64,000 nucleotides of DNA from Bog-756 sp049517675 (GCA_049517675.1 JBEKRV010000012.1:1-64000); one strand, 5' to 3'. Shown: positions 17,486-26,614, numbered from the stretch's first letter. A program made the numbers and translations. The notes: generated by a model from the sequence alone, not told the origin.

Positions 17486-18694
17486 TCAGGATCCCCCGGC
17501 CGGGACCCGCCAGTCGTCGCGGGGCGGGAGCGGGTGGCGGAAGAGCCGGGCGGCGTTCCCGCCGGCTACCTTGCGGAAGTCGGCCTCGGGCAGGCGACCG
17601 AACGCCCGCTCGACCACGGACTGGGTGTCGGGCCAGCTCGAGTCGGCGTGCGGGTAGTCGCTCTCCACCATGACGTGGTCGAGACCGATCCGGCCGAGCA
17701 GCGGCACCATCGAGGGGTCGTCGATGGTGCAGAACCAGAAGTTGCGCCCGAGCACCTCGCTCGGGCGCAGGTCGCCCTTCCAGGTGGCGCTCTCGGTGCC
17801 CGAGGCCGAATGGTCGAGCACGTAGTCCGCCCGGTCCATCAGCATCGGCACCCAGCCCATCCCGCCCTCCGAGAGGGCCACCTTGAGGGACGGGAAGCGG
17901 AGGGGCACCCCGGACCACAGCCACTCGCCCGCGGCGAGCAGGGCGTTCACGGGGAAGACCGTGGGCAGGAGCTCGAAGGGTGGTCCGGGGGAGGGGAGTG
18001 GGGCCCACGCCGATGCCCCGGTGTGCAGGCACACCACGGTGTCGGTCTCCTGGCAGGCGGCGAAGAGGGGGTCCCAGTGGTCGGTGAAGATGGAGGGGTA
18101 ACCGAGCTGGGAGGGGAACTCGGGGAAGCTCACCGCCCGGAACCCGAGTTCGGCGTTGGCGCGGACCTCGGCGGCGGCGATATCCACGTCGTCCAGCCAC
18201 GGGATCTGCAGGGCGATGATGCGCTCGGGACGGGTACCCGCCCACACCTCGTGGTGCCAGGCGTTCCACGCCCGGGTGCAGGCGAGGCCCAACTCCTTGT
18301 CGCCGGCCCGGGAGAACACCGACCCGCAGAACCCGGCCACCAGCGACGGGAAGCACAGGGACGCCCAGATCCCGGCGACGTCCATGTCGGCCAACCGGGC
18401 GTCGATGTCGAAGCAGCCCGGTCGCATCTCGTCGAACCGGGCCGGTTCCATGCTCCATTCGCCGCGGGGCCGGCCCGCCACCGCGTTGAGCCCGACGTTC
18501 GGGTACTCGTCGCCCTCGAAGCGCCAGAACTGGTGCCCGTCGTCGGCCTCGTGGACGCGTGGGGCCCGGTCGGCGAGTGCCGCGGGCATCCGTCCGTCGA
18601 AGAGGTCGGGCGGCTCGATCAGGTGGTCGTCGACCGAGATCACCGGCACGACGATCGGGCGTGGCTCCGGATCGGGGAGCAGAGTGCTCGTCAC
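17486..18694 (-). CDS. Amidohydrolase-2 family metal-dependent hydrolase/decarboxylase
   Basis: A 402-residue TIM-barrel protein. VISVDDHLIEPPDLF near residue 20 is the first-strand metal motif (D-x-H instead of H-x-H). A mid-barrel His sits in VVCLHTGAS, SEGGMGW follows, and a late Asp lies in ESDYPHADSSWPDT. Relatives include ACMSD and aromatic-acid decarboxylases, so decarboxylation or hydrolysis are both possible. Two paralogues lie at 20618 and 30434. GTG 18694 starts 8 bases after TACCCT (18708-18703), half of a symmetric divergent promoter. Confidence 0.87.
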   Translation of the reverse strand: MTSTLLPDPEPRPIVVPVISVDDHLIEPPDLFDGRMPAALADRAPRVHEADDGHQFWRFEGDEYPNVGLNAVAGRPRGEWSMEPARFDEMRPGCFDIDARLADMDVAGIWASLCFPSLVAGFCGSVFSRAGDKELGLACTRAWNAWHHEVWAGTRPERIIALQIPWLDDVDIAAAEVRANAELGFRAVSFPEFPSQLGYPSIFTDHWDPLFAACQETDTVVCLHTGASAWAPLPSPGPPFELLPTVFPVNALLAAGEWLWSGVPLRFPSLKVALSEGGMGWVPMLMDRADYVLDHSASGTESATWKGDLRPSEVLGRNFWFCTIDDPSMVPLLGRIGLDHVMVESDYPHADSSWPDTQSVVERAFGRLPEADFRKVAGGNAARLFRHPLPPRDDWRVPAGGS

Positions 18695-18702
18695 GGGAGA
18701 CG

Positions 18703-18712
18703 AGGGTACCGT
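18703..18712. promoter_or_regulatory. Symmetric bidirectional promoter core AGGGTACCGT
   Basis: The minus strand reads TACCCT (18708-18703), 8 bases before GTG 18694. The plus strand reads TACCGT (18707-18712), directed toward the D-aminoacylase-like gene. The two -10 boxes share base pairs 18707-18708. A nearly identical core, AGGGTACTGT, occurs at 27741-27750 between another divergent pair. Confidence 0.55.
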
Positions 18713-18808
18713 TGAATGACGTCGACGACCGGGGGGACGGACCATGGCAGTGAGAACGACGGTGACCACGGGGGCGGACCGCCTCAACCGGTGCGGCGGG
18801 TGGCGGCC

Positions 18809-20542
18809 GTGATCGACCTGGTCGTCCGGGGTGGACTGGTGGTCGACGGTACGGGCGGTCCGGCCCGCCGGGCCGACGTGGGCGTCGACGGCGGGCGGAT
18901 CGTGGCCATCGGGAAGGTCGACGACGGCGCCAGCCGGGTCGTCGACGCCGACGGCGCCATGGTGGCCCCGGGCTTCGTCGACCTGCACACCCACTACGAC
19001 GCGCAGCTCTTCTGGGATCCGACCGCCAGCCCGTCCCCGCTCCACGGTGTGACCACCGTGTTCGGGGGGAACTGCGGGTTCTCGCTCGCCCCGGCCGGGC
19101 CGGAGCACGCCGAGTACCTGGCCCGGATGATGGCCCGCGTGGAGGGGATGCCGCTGGCCGCCCTGCAGTCCGGGCTCGACTGGGCGTGGGACTCCTTCGG
19201 CGGGTGGCTGGACCGGCTGGACGGGGCGGTCGGGGTGAACGCCGGGTTCCTGGTGGGACACTCCACGCTCCGCCGGGCGGTCATGGGTGACGACGCGGTC
19301 GGCCAGGTGGCCACCGAGGCACAGCTGGTCCGCCTCGAGGCCGAACTGCACCGGGCCCTGGCGGAGGGGGCCATGGGATTCTCCACGTCGACGGCCCACA
19401 CCCACAACGACGGCGACGGGCAGCCCGTGCCGTCGCGTGCGGCCGGCCCGGGTGAGCTCGAGCGTCTGGCCGCGGTGGTGTCCGGCCACCCCGGGACGAC
19501 CGTCGAGATGATCGTGCCGGGCTGCATCAACGGGTTCTCCGACGACGAGATGGACCTGCTGGTCCGGGTCTCGTTGGCCGCGCAGCGCCCGGTCAACTGG
19601 AACGTGCTCGCCGTCACGGCCGGGAACCCCGACGGCACCGCCCGTCAGCTCGGCGCATCGACCAGGGCGGCGGGGGCCGGGGCCCGGGTGGTGGCGCTCA
19701 CCCTTCCCCACACGATGGCCCTCCGACTGTCCTTCGAGCACGGGGCGATCCTCGACGGGTTGCCCGGATGGCGGCAGTTCTTCGCCACCCCGATCGACGA
19801 CCGCATCGCCGTCCTGCGCGACCCGCCAGCGCGCCGGGCCATGGACGACCGGGCCCAGTCCGACGAGGCCGGCATCCTGCGCTTCCTGGCCGACTGGGGC
19901 CGCCTGGTCGTGGCCGAGACGTTCGAGGCCGGCAACCGCGGACTCGAGGGACGCTCGGTGGCGTCGGTCGCATCCGAGCGGGGCCTCTCCGCGTGGGACG
20001 CCATCTGCGAGATCGTCGTGGCCGACCGCCTGCGCACGGGATTCTCGGTACCGATCCCCGAGTCCGACGCCGACTGGGTGGCCCGGGCCGCGGTGTGGCG
20101 CGACCCGCGGGCCGTGGTGGGCGGCTCGGACGCCGGCGCCCATCTCGACACCATGTGCGGGGCGGTCTACTCGACCTCCCTGCTCGGCTACGGCGTGCGC
20201 CAGCGGGAGCTGCTCGGGTTCGAGGAGGCCGTGCACCTGCTGACCGATGTCCCGGCCCGCCTCTACGGACTCGTCGACCGGGGCCGTCTGTCCGAGGGCT
20301 GGTGGGCCGACCTGGTCGTCTTCGACCCCGAGACGATCGGGCCCGGGCCGCTGCGCACGCGGAGCGATCTGCCCGGTGGGGCCGACCGCCTCTACGCCGG
20401 GGCGGACGGGGTCGACCACGTCCTGGTCAACGGGACCGCCGTGGTGGCGGACGGCCAACTGACCGGGGCGACGCCGGGGTCGGTCCTGCGCTCGGGCACC
20501 GACACCGTGACGGTAGGCCTGCCCGGCACGACTGCGGCCTGA
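18809..20542 (+). CDS. N-acyl-D-amino-acid deacylase family amidohydrolase
   Basis: A 577-residue amidohydrolase-3/D-aminoacylase-type enzyme. IDLVVRGGLVVDGTG opens the protein, and FVDLHTHYDAQLFWDP near residue 60 carries the H-x-H metal pair. GVTTVFGGNCGFSLAP follows, a family hallmark. GGSDAGAHLD near residue 440 holds the late Asp. Such enzymes release an acyl group from N-acyl-D-amino acids or similar amides. GTG 18809 gives the standard N-terminus; the frame is open back to ATG 18716. A 22-codon frame from ATG 18744 ends in GTGA overlapping this start. It is divergent from the amidohydrolase at 17486. Confidence 0.87.
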   Translation: MIDLVVRGGLVVDGTGGPARRADVGVDGGRIVAIGKVDDGASRVVDADGAMVAPGFVDLHTHYDAQLFWDPTASPSPLHGVTTVFGGNCGFSLAPAGPEHAEYLARMMARVEGMPLAALQSGLDWAWDSFGGWLDRLDGAVGVNAGFLVGHSTLRRAVMGDDAVGQVATEAQLVRLEAELHRALAEGAMGFSTSTAHTHNDGDGQPVPSRAAGPGELERLAAVVSGHPGTTVEMIVPGCINGFSDDEMDLLVRVSLAAQRPVNWNVLAVTAGNPDGTARQLGASTRAAGAGARVVALTLPHTMALRLSFEHGAILDGLPGWRQFFATPIDDRIAVLRDPPARRAMDDRAQSDEAGILRFLADWGRLVVAETFEAGNRGLEGRSVASVASERGLSAWDAICEIVVADRLRTGFSVPIPESDADWVARAAVWRDPRAVVGGSDAGAHLDTMCGAVYSTSLLGYGVRQRELLGFEEAVHLLTDVPARLYGLVDRGRLSEGWWADLVVFDPETIGPGPLRTRSDLPGGADRLYAGADGVDHVLVNGTAVVADGQLTGATPGSVLRSGTDTVTVGLPGTTAA

Positions 20543-20617
20543 ACGACCTCCACGGAGCCCCGACGCCGGGGTGTGCCGGTGCTCGGGATCTGCGGAGTCG
20601 CGGCCGGACGCCTGCGG

Positions 20618-21814
20618 TCAGGGGAGGACGGTGTCGGGCAGCGGCCACCGGTAGAGGCGGGCGGCGTTCTCGTGGGTCAGCTTCCGCAGCTCCTGGGCGG
20701 GCAGGTGCCCCCAGCAGCGGTCGATGACATCCTGGGTGTCCGGCCAGGTGGAGTCGCCGTGGGGGTAGTCGACCTCCACCATGACGTGGTCGATGCCGAT
20801 GCGGTGCCGGGTGTCGATGGTGGAGGGGTCGTCGATCGTGCAGAACCAGAAGTTGCGTTGGAGCACGTCGGCGGGGCGCAGCCCCGACTCGTCGAAGCCC
20901 CGCCCGTACCCCGACCGGTCGACGATGTTGTCCAGGCGGTCGAGCAGCATGGCCACCCAGCCGATCCCACCCTCGCTCATGGCGATGTGCAGGTCGGGGA
21001 AGCGCACCGCCAGCCCGGACCACAGCCACTCGGCGCACGCGGTCAGGGACATCTGGCCGAAGAGGGTGGCCCCGAGGGCGACCAGGGGCCCGTCCGGGGG
21101 GAGGTCCGGCATGCCCGAGGATCCGACGTGGAGCGAGACGACGGTGTCGGTCTCCTGGCAGGCCTCCATGACCGGGTCCCAGTAGTCGCTGAAGACGCTG
21201 GGGAGCCCGATCTTCTGCGGGCGCTCGGGGAGGGTGACCGAGCGGAAGCCGCGGTCCGCGTTCCTCCGGATCTCATCGGCCGCCAGCACGGGGTCGGTGA
21301 GGAAGGTGATCCCGCAGGGGATGATGCGGTCGGGGTAGGGCTGCCACCACGCCTCGTAGAGCCAGTCGTTCCAGGCCCTGGTCACCGCCAGGCCGAGGTC
21401 GGGGTCGCTCGCCCGGGAGAACACGCTGCCCGAGAACCCGGTGATCTGCGACGGGAAGTTGAGCGATGCCCAGACCCCGTTGATGTCCATGTCGGCGATG
21501 CGTGCGTCGATGTCCCAGCAGCCGCGCCGCATGTCCTCGAACCGGGTGGGCTCGAGGGTGACGTGCTCCGGCCGCCGACCGGCCACCGCGTTCATCCCCA
21601 CCTGCGAGTAGCGCTTCCCGTCGAACTCCCACAGCTGGTGGCCGCGGGACGACTCGACCACCCGGGGCGCCCGGTCGGCGAATCGTGCGGGCAGGCGTCC
21701 CTCGAACATGTCGGGCGGTTCGACGAGGTGGTCGTCGACCGAGATGACCGTGGCCCGCACGGGTCGGGGGTCCGGGTCCGCCAGCAGGGTGTCGGTGCGG
21801 GTGACGATGGTCAT
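20618..21814 (-). CDS. Amidohydrolase-2 family metal-dependent hydrolase/decarboxylase
   Basis: A 398-residue paralogue of the proteins at 17486 and 30434. It shows VISVDDHLVEPPDMF near residue 23, TVVSLHVGSSG in mid-barrel, MSEGGIGW, and MVEVDYPHGDSTWPDT near residue 355. ATG 21814 is preceded by GGAGG at good spacing, which fixes the start. The first metal motif is D-x-H, as in its paralogues. It converges on the D-aminoacylase-like gene and may share its pathway. Reaction unknown. Confidence 0.87.
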   Translation of the reverse strand: MTIVTRTDTLLADPDPRPVRATVISVDDHLVEPPDMFEGRLPARFADRAPRVVESSRGHQLWEFDGKRYSQVGMNAVAGRRPEHVTLEPTRFEDMRRGCWDIDARIADMDINGVWASLNFPSQITGFSGSVFSRASDPDLGLAVTRAWNDWLYEAWWQPYPDRIIPCGITFLTDPVLAADEIRRNADRGFRSVTLPERPQKIGLPSVFSDYWDPVMEACQETDTVVSLHVGSSGMPDLPPDGPLVALGATLFGQMSLTACAEWLWSGLAVRFPDLHIAMSEGGIGWVAMLLDRLDNIVDRSGYGRGFDESGLRPADVLQRNFWFCTIDDPSTIDTRHRIGIDHVMVEVDYPHGDSTWPDTQDVIDRCWGHLPAQELRKLTHENAARLYRWPLPDTVLP

Positions 21815-21940
21815 GGGCCAACCTCCATGGGGCGAGTATGCCCGGTACGCCGTTCCGGTGCCGGGCCCCCGGGGGCGGTGCGTCGGTACACTTCCGGGGC
21901 CGACCCAACGGGCGGGACGGCGTGACATCGAGGAGGTCCC

Positions 21941-22342
21941 GTGGCCGTGACCGGGCTGGCCAATCTGGCCGTGAAAGTCGCCGACCTGGACGCTGCCGTC
22001 CGCTTCTACGAGGAGGCCGGGGCCGAGGTCCGCGACCGGATGGTGTGGGGGATCGGGGAACGGGCCGACGTCTTCCTCGGCCCGGTCATGATCACGCTCT
22101 TCACCCGGGCCGTCTACGAGGACGTGGTCGACCTCCCGGCCGAGGGATTCCTGCACCCGGCCCTGTTCACCGACGACCTCGACGCCGAGCTCGAGGGCCA
22201 CCCGGTCGTCTGGGGACCCGCCGTGGTCGAGGGGGCGTTCGGGACCCGCCGCATCGCCTTCGTGGACGCGCCGGGGGGCATCCGGCTCGAGTTCATGGAG
22301 CAGCTGTCGTCTCCGCCGGGCGCTCCGTCCGGACCCCGCTAG
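21941..22342 (+). CDS. VOC (glyoxalase-fold) protein
   Basis: A 133-residue single-chain glyoxalase/bleomycin-resistance fold protein. It begins TGLANLAVKVADLDAAVRFYEEAG and ends IAFVDAPGGIRLEFMEQ, whose Glu is a usual metal ligand. The first-strand His of metal-binding members is replaced by Asn, so metal binding is uncertain. AGGAGG precedes GTG 21941 by a few bases. The MFS gene follows 73 bases later with its own -10 candidate. Confidence 0.8.
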   Translation: MAVTGLANLAVKVADLDAAVRFYEEAGAEVRDRMVWGIGERADVFLGPVMITLFTRAVYEDVVDLPAEGFLHPALFTDDLDAELEGHPVVWGPAVVEGAFGTRRIAFVDAPGGIRLEFMEQLSSPPGAPSGPR

Positions 22343-22350
22343 GGCTTCAC

Positions 22351-22356
22351 TAGGGT
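22351..22356 (+). promoter_or_regulatory. -10 candidate TAGGGT upstream of the MFS gene
   Basis: TAGGGT lies 59 bases upstream of GTG 22416. A transcript starting near 22363 would include the AAGGAGG site at 22399-22405. This predicts a normal leadered message. Confidence 0.4.
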
Positions 22357-22415
22357 CTGCATGCCCCCGGTCGCCGGTGAGCGGCACGGGGAGGAGGCAA
22401 GGAGGAGCGGGTGTC

Positions 22416-23621
22416 GTGAACGGTCGGGCACGGCGAGGGGACGGTCCCGCTCCGGAGGGTGTGGTATTCGGGAAGGTCCCGTTCGCCGGCGTGACCGTCG
22501 CTCTCGGCCTCATCGGGGGCACCAATGCCGCCTACGGCACCCTGCTCGTCGGCATCGCGCACCACTTCGGCCTGGCACTGGCGTCGGCCGGCCTCACCCT
22601 CAGTGTCAGCTTCGCCGGCGCACTCGTCGGGGTGGCGTTGTGCTGGTTCGCACTCGGTCGCGCGGCCGGCGGCCCGGTGATCGCCGCGGCGCTCGTGGTC
22701 TTCTCCCTCGGAATGGCCGTGGCCGCACTGGCCCCGACCTGGCCGTCGTTCCTCGGCGGGATCGCGCTGGGCGGCGTGGGCTTCGGCGCCATCGATTTCG
22801 GCGTGTTGAACCTCACCTCGCGGACGGCACACGAGGGGAGGGCGTCCCGGCTCAGCGTGTCGGGTGCCGGCTGGGCCTTCGGGGCGATCGCCGGCCCGCT
22901 GCTGGTGGTCGCCGTCCGGCCGCCCCACTTCCCGGTGTTCTTCGGCATCGCTTCGGCGGTGGGCCTGGTCGTCGCCCCGTTCGTCCTCGGTGTCCGTGCG
23001 CCGCCGGTCCACCCGCAGGTACGCCGGACGTTGGACGAGCGACGGCCGGGCAACCGCCGCGCCGTGCTCTGGACGTTCCTGCTCGCCTTCGGGTCCTACG
23101 TGGCGGTGGAGGCAGCCGTCTCCGGTTGGCTGGCCGCACAGCTCCACGGCTGGGGATTTCCGGCTGCGGTCGGGTCGCTCGTCACCGCCGGGTTCTGGGC
23201 GGGACTGGCCATCGGACGGCTCGTCTCCTCACCGATGCTGCGGCTCCTGGTCGGTCACCAGCTGGTCCTGGCCGGCCTCGGTCTGGCCATCGTGCTCCTG
23301 ATGGGATCGGGCATCCGGTGGCTGGCCCCGGCGACCTACCCGCTGGTGGGCCTGGCCCTGGCCCTGGTGTTCCCCCTCGGGTTCCACTGGTTCACCGAGC
23401 TCATCCCCGACGACCACAACGCGGTGGCCTGGCTGGTGTTCGCCGGCATGGTCGGAGGCATCCTCGGTCCGGGGGCCGAGTCGTTGGCCGTCGCGCACCT
23501 CGGGGTCCACGTCGTGTCGTACGTGGCCGCGGTCCTGACCCTCGCCTGCCTCGCCGTCTTCGCCACGGCGCTCCGGTTCCCGGTGGTCGAACCGGTCCCG
23601 GGATCCGCTCCCCCGGACTGA
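22416..23621 (+). CDS. Major facilitator superfamily transporter
   Basis: A 401-residue polytopic membrane protein with about 12 hydrophobic helices. Small Gly/Ala-rich segments (GLIGGTNAAYGTLLVG, GVGFGAIDFGVLN) are typical of MFS carriers. An arginine-rich start and a short central loop (PPVHPQVRRTLDERRPGNRR) separate the two six-helix halves. Substrate and direction are unknown. GTG 22416 is preferred over GTG 22377 because AAGGAGG lies at the right distance before it. Confidence 0.87.
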   Translation: MNGRARRGDGPAPEGVVFGKVPFAGVTVALGLIGGTNAAYGTLLVGIAHHFGLALASAGLTLSVSFAGALVGVALCWFALGRAAGGPVIAAALVVFSLGMAVAALAPTWPSFLGGIALGGVGFGAIDFGVLNLTSRTAHEGRASRLSVSGAGWAFGAIAGPLLVVAVRPPHFPVFFGIASAVGLVVAPFVLGVRAPPVHPQVRRTLDERRPGNRRAVLWTFLLAFGSYVAVEAAVSGWLAAQLHGWGFPAAVGSLVTAGFWAGLAIGRLVSSPMLRLLVGHQLVLAGLGLAIVLLMGSGIRWLAPATYPLVGLALALVFPLGFHWFTELIPDDHNAVAWLVFAGMVGGILGPGAESLAVAHLGVHVVSYVAAVLTLACLAVFATALRFPVVEPVPGSAPPD

Positions 23622-23646
23622 CCCGGACGAAGGGGTGGTGGGTGGG

Positions 23647-25074
23647 CTACCGCGGCCGGTCCGGGCAGTGGAGCGGCCACGGCCGGGCCGCCTCGTAGCG
23701 GGCTGCGGCCGCGAGCACCAGGTCCTCGCGGAATCGCGGCCCGATCACCTGCAGCCCGACCGGGAGCCCGTCCCCGGTGATGCCGGCGGGGATGCTCACG
23801 GCCGGGAGGTTCACCAGGCTGGCCAGGAACGAGAGAGCCACGGACATCCCGGCGTGGACCTCGATGCCGGCGATCTCGGTGGGCATCGGCCCCTCGGCGG
23901 CGAACGGTGCCACCGAGGTCGTCGGCGTCAGGACGAGGTCGGCGTCGTCGAACACGTCCGCCACCTGGAGCACGAGCGCGCGACGGGCCGACTCCACGGC
24001 GGCGGCCTCGGGGAGGGTCCGGCGGCTGAGGTAGGTCCACGCCGGGGCGCACAACGGGTCCGCCTCGTCGAGACGGTCCTCCCACAGGGCCCGGTCCTGG
24101 TTCACGAACCTGTCGACGCCCTCGATCCCGATGTAGATCCGCGTGTAGTCCTCGAGCGCGATCGGCCGGTCGACGAGCTCGACCCCGATCGCGGCCGCGA
24201 ACGACCGGGCCGCCTCCCCGCAGATGGCGGCCACCTCGGGGTCGACCACCGCGAATCCGAGGTCGGCCGACCATGCGACCCGAAGCGCCGGGAGGGTGGG
24301 GCGGACGAGGGCGTCGAGGTAGCTGCCCGGTGGGGCGGGCAGGCAGGTCCGGTCGCGCCCGTCGGGCCCGGCCATGACGTCGAGCAGGAGCGCGGTGTCG
24401 GCCACGCTCGTGGTCACACAGCCGACGACGGCGTTCTGCGCCAGATGGGTGTCACCGAGGGTCGGGATCCTGCCGTAGGTCGCCCGCAGGCCGACCAGGC
24501 CGGTGAACGCCGCCGGGGTGCGGATCGAGCCCCCTCCGTCGCTGGCCGTGGCGAAGGGCACCATGCCCGAGGTCACCGCGGCGCTCGACCCGCCGCTGGA
24601 ACCCCCCGGGGTCCGGCTCGGGTCCCAGGGATTGCGGGTCACCCCGAGCAGCGGGCTTGCCGTGTACGCCCAGGCGCCCAGCTCCGGCGTCGCCGTCTTG
24701 CCGATCGGGATGGCCCCGGCGCCCCGCAGCCGGGCCACGTGGATCGAGTCGGACGACTTGGCCGGACCGTCCGCGAACCAGCGCGAGCCGCGGGTCGTCG
24801 GCATGCCGATGCAGTCCTCGAGGTCCTTGACTCCGAAGGGGACTCCGGCCAGCGGGCCGAGCTCGTCCCCCCTGCCGGCCCCGACGGACCGGTCGACCTC
24901 GGCCGCAGCGGCCAGGGCGCCGTCGGCGTCGACGTGGACGAAGGCGTTGAGCGCCGGGTTCCCCCGTTCGATCGATTCGAGGCACGACCGCACCAGATCC
25001 TCCGCCGACTGCTCGCCGGTCCGCACCCGGCGGGCCGCCTCCACCACCCCGATCGGCTCCATGGGTCCCAGCAT
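23647..25074 (-). CDS. Amidase (amidase-signature family)
   Basis: A 475-residue amidase-signature hydrolase. The triad is visible: K83 in PFGVKDLED, cis-Ser160 in GGSSGGSSAAV and nucleophile Ser183 in SDGGGSIRTP. It releases ammonia or an amine from an amide. It starts 21 bases after the stop of the D-threonine-aldolase-like gene, so the two are probably cotranscribed from the promoter at 26095. ATG 25074 is used; ATG 25062 (MEPIGVV) is an equally good alternative. Confidence 0.92.
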   Translation of the reverse strand: MLGPMEPIGVVEAARRVRTGEQSAEDLVRSCLESIERGNPALNAFVHVDADGALAAAAEVDRSVGAGRGDELGPLAGVPFGVKDLEDCIGMPTTRGSRWFADGPAKSSDSIHVARLRGAGAIPIGKTATPELGAWAYTASPLLGVTRNPWDPSRTPGGSSGGSSAAVTSGMVPFATASDGGGSIRTPAAFTGLVGLRATYGRIPTLGDTHLAQNAVVGCVTTSVADTALLLDVMAGPDGRDRTCLPAPPGSYLDALVRPTLPALRVAWSADLGFAVVDPEVAAICGEAARSFAAAIGVELVDRPIALEDYTRIYIGIEGVDRFVNQDRALWEDRLDEADPLCAPAWTYLSRRTLPEAAAVESARRALVLQVADVFDDADLVLTPTTSVAPFAAEGPMPTEIAGIEVHAGMSVALSFLASLVNLPAVSIPAGITGDGLPVGLQVIGPRFREDLVLAAAARYEAARPWPLHCPDRPR

Positions 25075-25095
25075 GTCCGACGCCGACCCGGCGCG

Positions 25096-26088
25096 CTACC
25101 AGCCCCGTAGGTCCACGGCCCAGCGGTCGACCACCTCGTCGCCGTCGACGATGTGGAGGTACCGGTGGTAGGCCACGGTCGGGTCGACGTGGGCGGGCAT
25201 GACCTCGATCCGCTGTCCGACCCGCACGGGGTGCTCGGGCGCGAAGACCACGTGCTCGTCGGAGCAGAAGATCACGGTCGCCCCGGCGATGGACGGGTTG
25301 CCGTGGTCCATGGCGAGGGCCTTGAGGCCGCAGTCGGCGACCGCCCACCCGGTCGACACCGAGATCACCGTGGACAGCACCGAGAGCGCCTGGTGGAAGG
25401 GCAGACCGAGCCTGGCGTAGGCCGTGTCCATGAGCGCGTACGACCCGGCCTGGATCTCGGTGGCCCAGTGGTTGAGGTCGTAGGTCCCGGTACCACCGGC
25501 CGAGACGACGTCACCGCCGACGAGTTCGTGGGCGGCCAGCAGCCTGGCCATCGACGACTCCAGCTTCCCGGCCCGCTCGGCCCGGTTCTCGAGGCCGACG
25601 ATGTGGCCTTCGTAGCCCATGACCCCCCGGACGCCGAGCCCGCGCCGCCGCGCGCTGTCGGCCAACCGCCCGGCATCCTCGGGCCGGCAGCCGCAGCGGG
25701 GCAGTCCGACGTTCACGTCGACGAGGACCTCCGGCACGCCGGCCGCGGCGGCGGCGTCGACGGTGTCCTCGGAGTCGACGGCCACGGTGACCCGTGCACC
25801 GTCCCGCACGAGCGCGCCGAGTCGGGTCGCGTCGACCACCTCGTTGGCCAGCAGGAGGTCCTCGCCCAGTCCGGCGCGGACCATGCCCTCCATCTCGGCG
25901 ATGGTGGCGCACGTGAACGCGGTGTGGCCCATGGCCGCCTGTCGGGCGGCGAGCGCGGTGCACTTGGTGGCCTTGACGTGGGGGCGTAGACGGCCGCCGG
26001 GGAGTGCGTCCGACATGATGGCCAGGTTGGCGTCGAGCAGGTCCTGTCGGACGAGGAGCGCGGGGGTCGTCAGCCGGCTCGTCTCCAC
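25096..26088 (-). CDS. D-threonine aldolase / D-serine dehydratase-like PLP enzyme
   Basis: A 330-residue fold-type III PLP enzyme. K39 in RPHVKATK is the expected Schiff-base lysine. The C-terminal metal pair reads H300-V-D302 in MPAHVDPTV. In D-threonine aldolases a His-x-Asp pair binds Mn, whereas D-serine dehydratases use His-x-Cys with Zn, so aldolase chemistry (a D-3-hydroxyamino acid to glycine and aldehyde) is more likely. GTG 26088 follows TACACT by six bases. The downstream amidase suggests processing of an amide-containing substrate. Confidence 0.82.
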   Translation of the reverse strand: METSRLTTPALLVRQDLLDANLAIMSDALPGGRLRPHVKATKCTALAARQAAMGHTAFTCATIAEMEGMVRAGLGEDLLLANEVVDATRLGALVRDGARVTVAVDSEDTVDAAAAAGVPEVLVDVNVGLPRCGCRPEDAGRLADSARRRGLGVRGVMGYEGHIVGLENRAERAGKLESSMARLLAAHELVGGDVVSAGGTGTYDLNHWATEIQAGSYALMDTAYARLGLPFHQALSVLSTVISVSTGWAVADCGLKALAMDHGNPSIAGATVIFCSDEHVVFAPEHPVRVGQRIEVMPAHVDPTVAYHRYLHIVDGDEVVDRWAVDLRGW

Positions 26089-26094
26089 GGCCGC

Positions 26095-26100
26095 AGTGTA
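26095..26100 (-). promoter_or_regulatory. Leaderless-type -10 TACACT
   Basis: TACACT on the minus strand is separated by GCGGCC from GTG 26088. It is one of the cleanest leaderless-type promoters in the window and would drive the aldolase-like and amidase genes. Confidence 0.55.
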
Positions 26101-26307
26101 CCGAGCGTCCCCGCCGGCCACCTCTGCCGGCCGCGGGCCGTCGGCTTCCTGGGTCCGGGGCCGGGCGCGGCGCCCGACCCCCCGGCCCCGACGAAGGGTC
26201 TTTCGGCCTCCGTCCCGTGGGCCATCGGACTCTGGTCCCCAGGGTGGCCGCGTCACACAATGCTGTGGTCGGACCGGTTCGGACGCCCGGGCGGTGCGGC
26301 GATGTCG

Positions 26308-26355
26308 GTGCGGAAGCCCCCCGGCCCTCCCCCCGGACCCGGGGGTCTTCCGCAC
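26308..26355. other. Long GC-rich hairpin upstream of a small membrane protein
   Basis: Arms 26308-26324 and 26339-26355 pair over 17 positions with one mismatch; the outer nine bases are GTGCGGAAG and CTTCCGCAC. The loop is 14 bases. It begins 79 bases upstream of GTG 26387 on the plus strand. There is no T tract, so a simple terminator is unlikely. An RNA element in a 5' leader or a protein site is possible. Confidence 0.5.
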
Positions 26356-26386
26356 GGACAGGGCGACGACGGCGATGGGAGGAACC

Positions 26387-26614
26387 GTGGCGAACGGTGC
26401 ATTTGCGTTGGGGCTCCTCGTGGCCCTCGTGGGAGTGGGCTGGTTCGCCGGCCACTCGACGGTGGTCGTACCGGACGGTCGGCCGGACCGGTCGGACCAC
26501 CCGGCCCGCCTCCAGGGGCCGCCGGCGGGCGGGCCCCGGTGGACGGTGACCACCATGAGCGTGCCGGACCGGGTCCCCGACGAGTGGGTCGAGGCGTTCC
26601 GGAACGGTCGGTGA
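26387..26614 (+). CDS. Small single-helix membrane protein, unknown function
   Basis: A 75-residue frame with a clear hydrophobic helix (AFALGLLVALVGVGWFAG, residues 5-22), then a basic, Pro/Gly-rich tail ending VPDEWVEAFRNGR. GGGAGGAACC gives GTG 26387 a good ribosome site. I do not recognise a family. Support for being real comes from the ribosome site, the membrane segment and the lack of any better frame. The upstream hairpin may belong to its leader. It converges on the permuted crotonase gene. Confidence 0.45.
   Translation: MANGAFALGLLVALVGVGWFAGHSTVVVPDGRPDRSDHPARLQGPPAGGPRWTVTTMSVPDRVPDEWVEAFRNGR

Noticed and set aside
17486..20458. A 990-codon minus frame extending the amidohydrolase upstream
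   Set aside because: The part beyond 18694 is antisense to the D-aminoacylase-like gene and lacks homology. The GTG with a nearby -10 box gives a normal family N-terminus.
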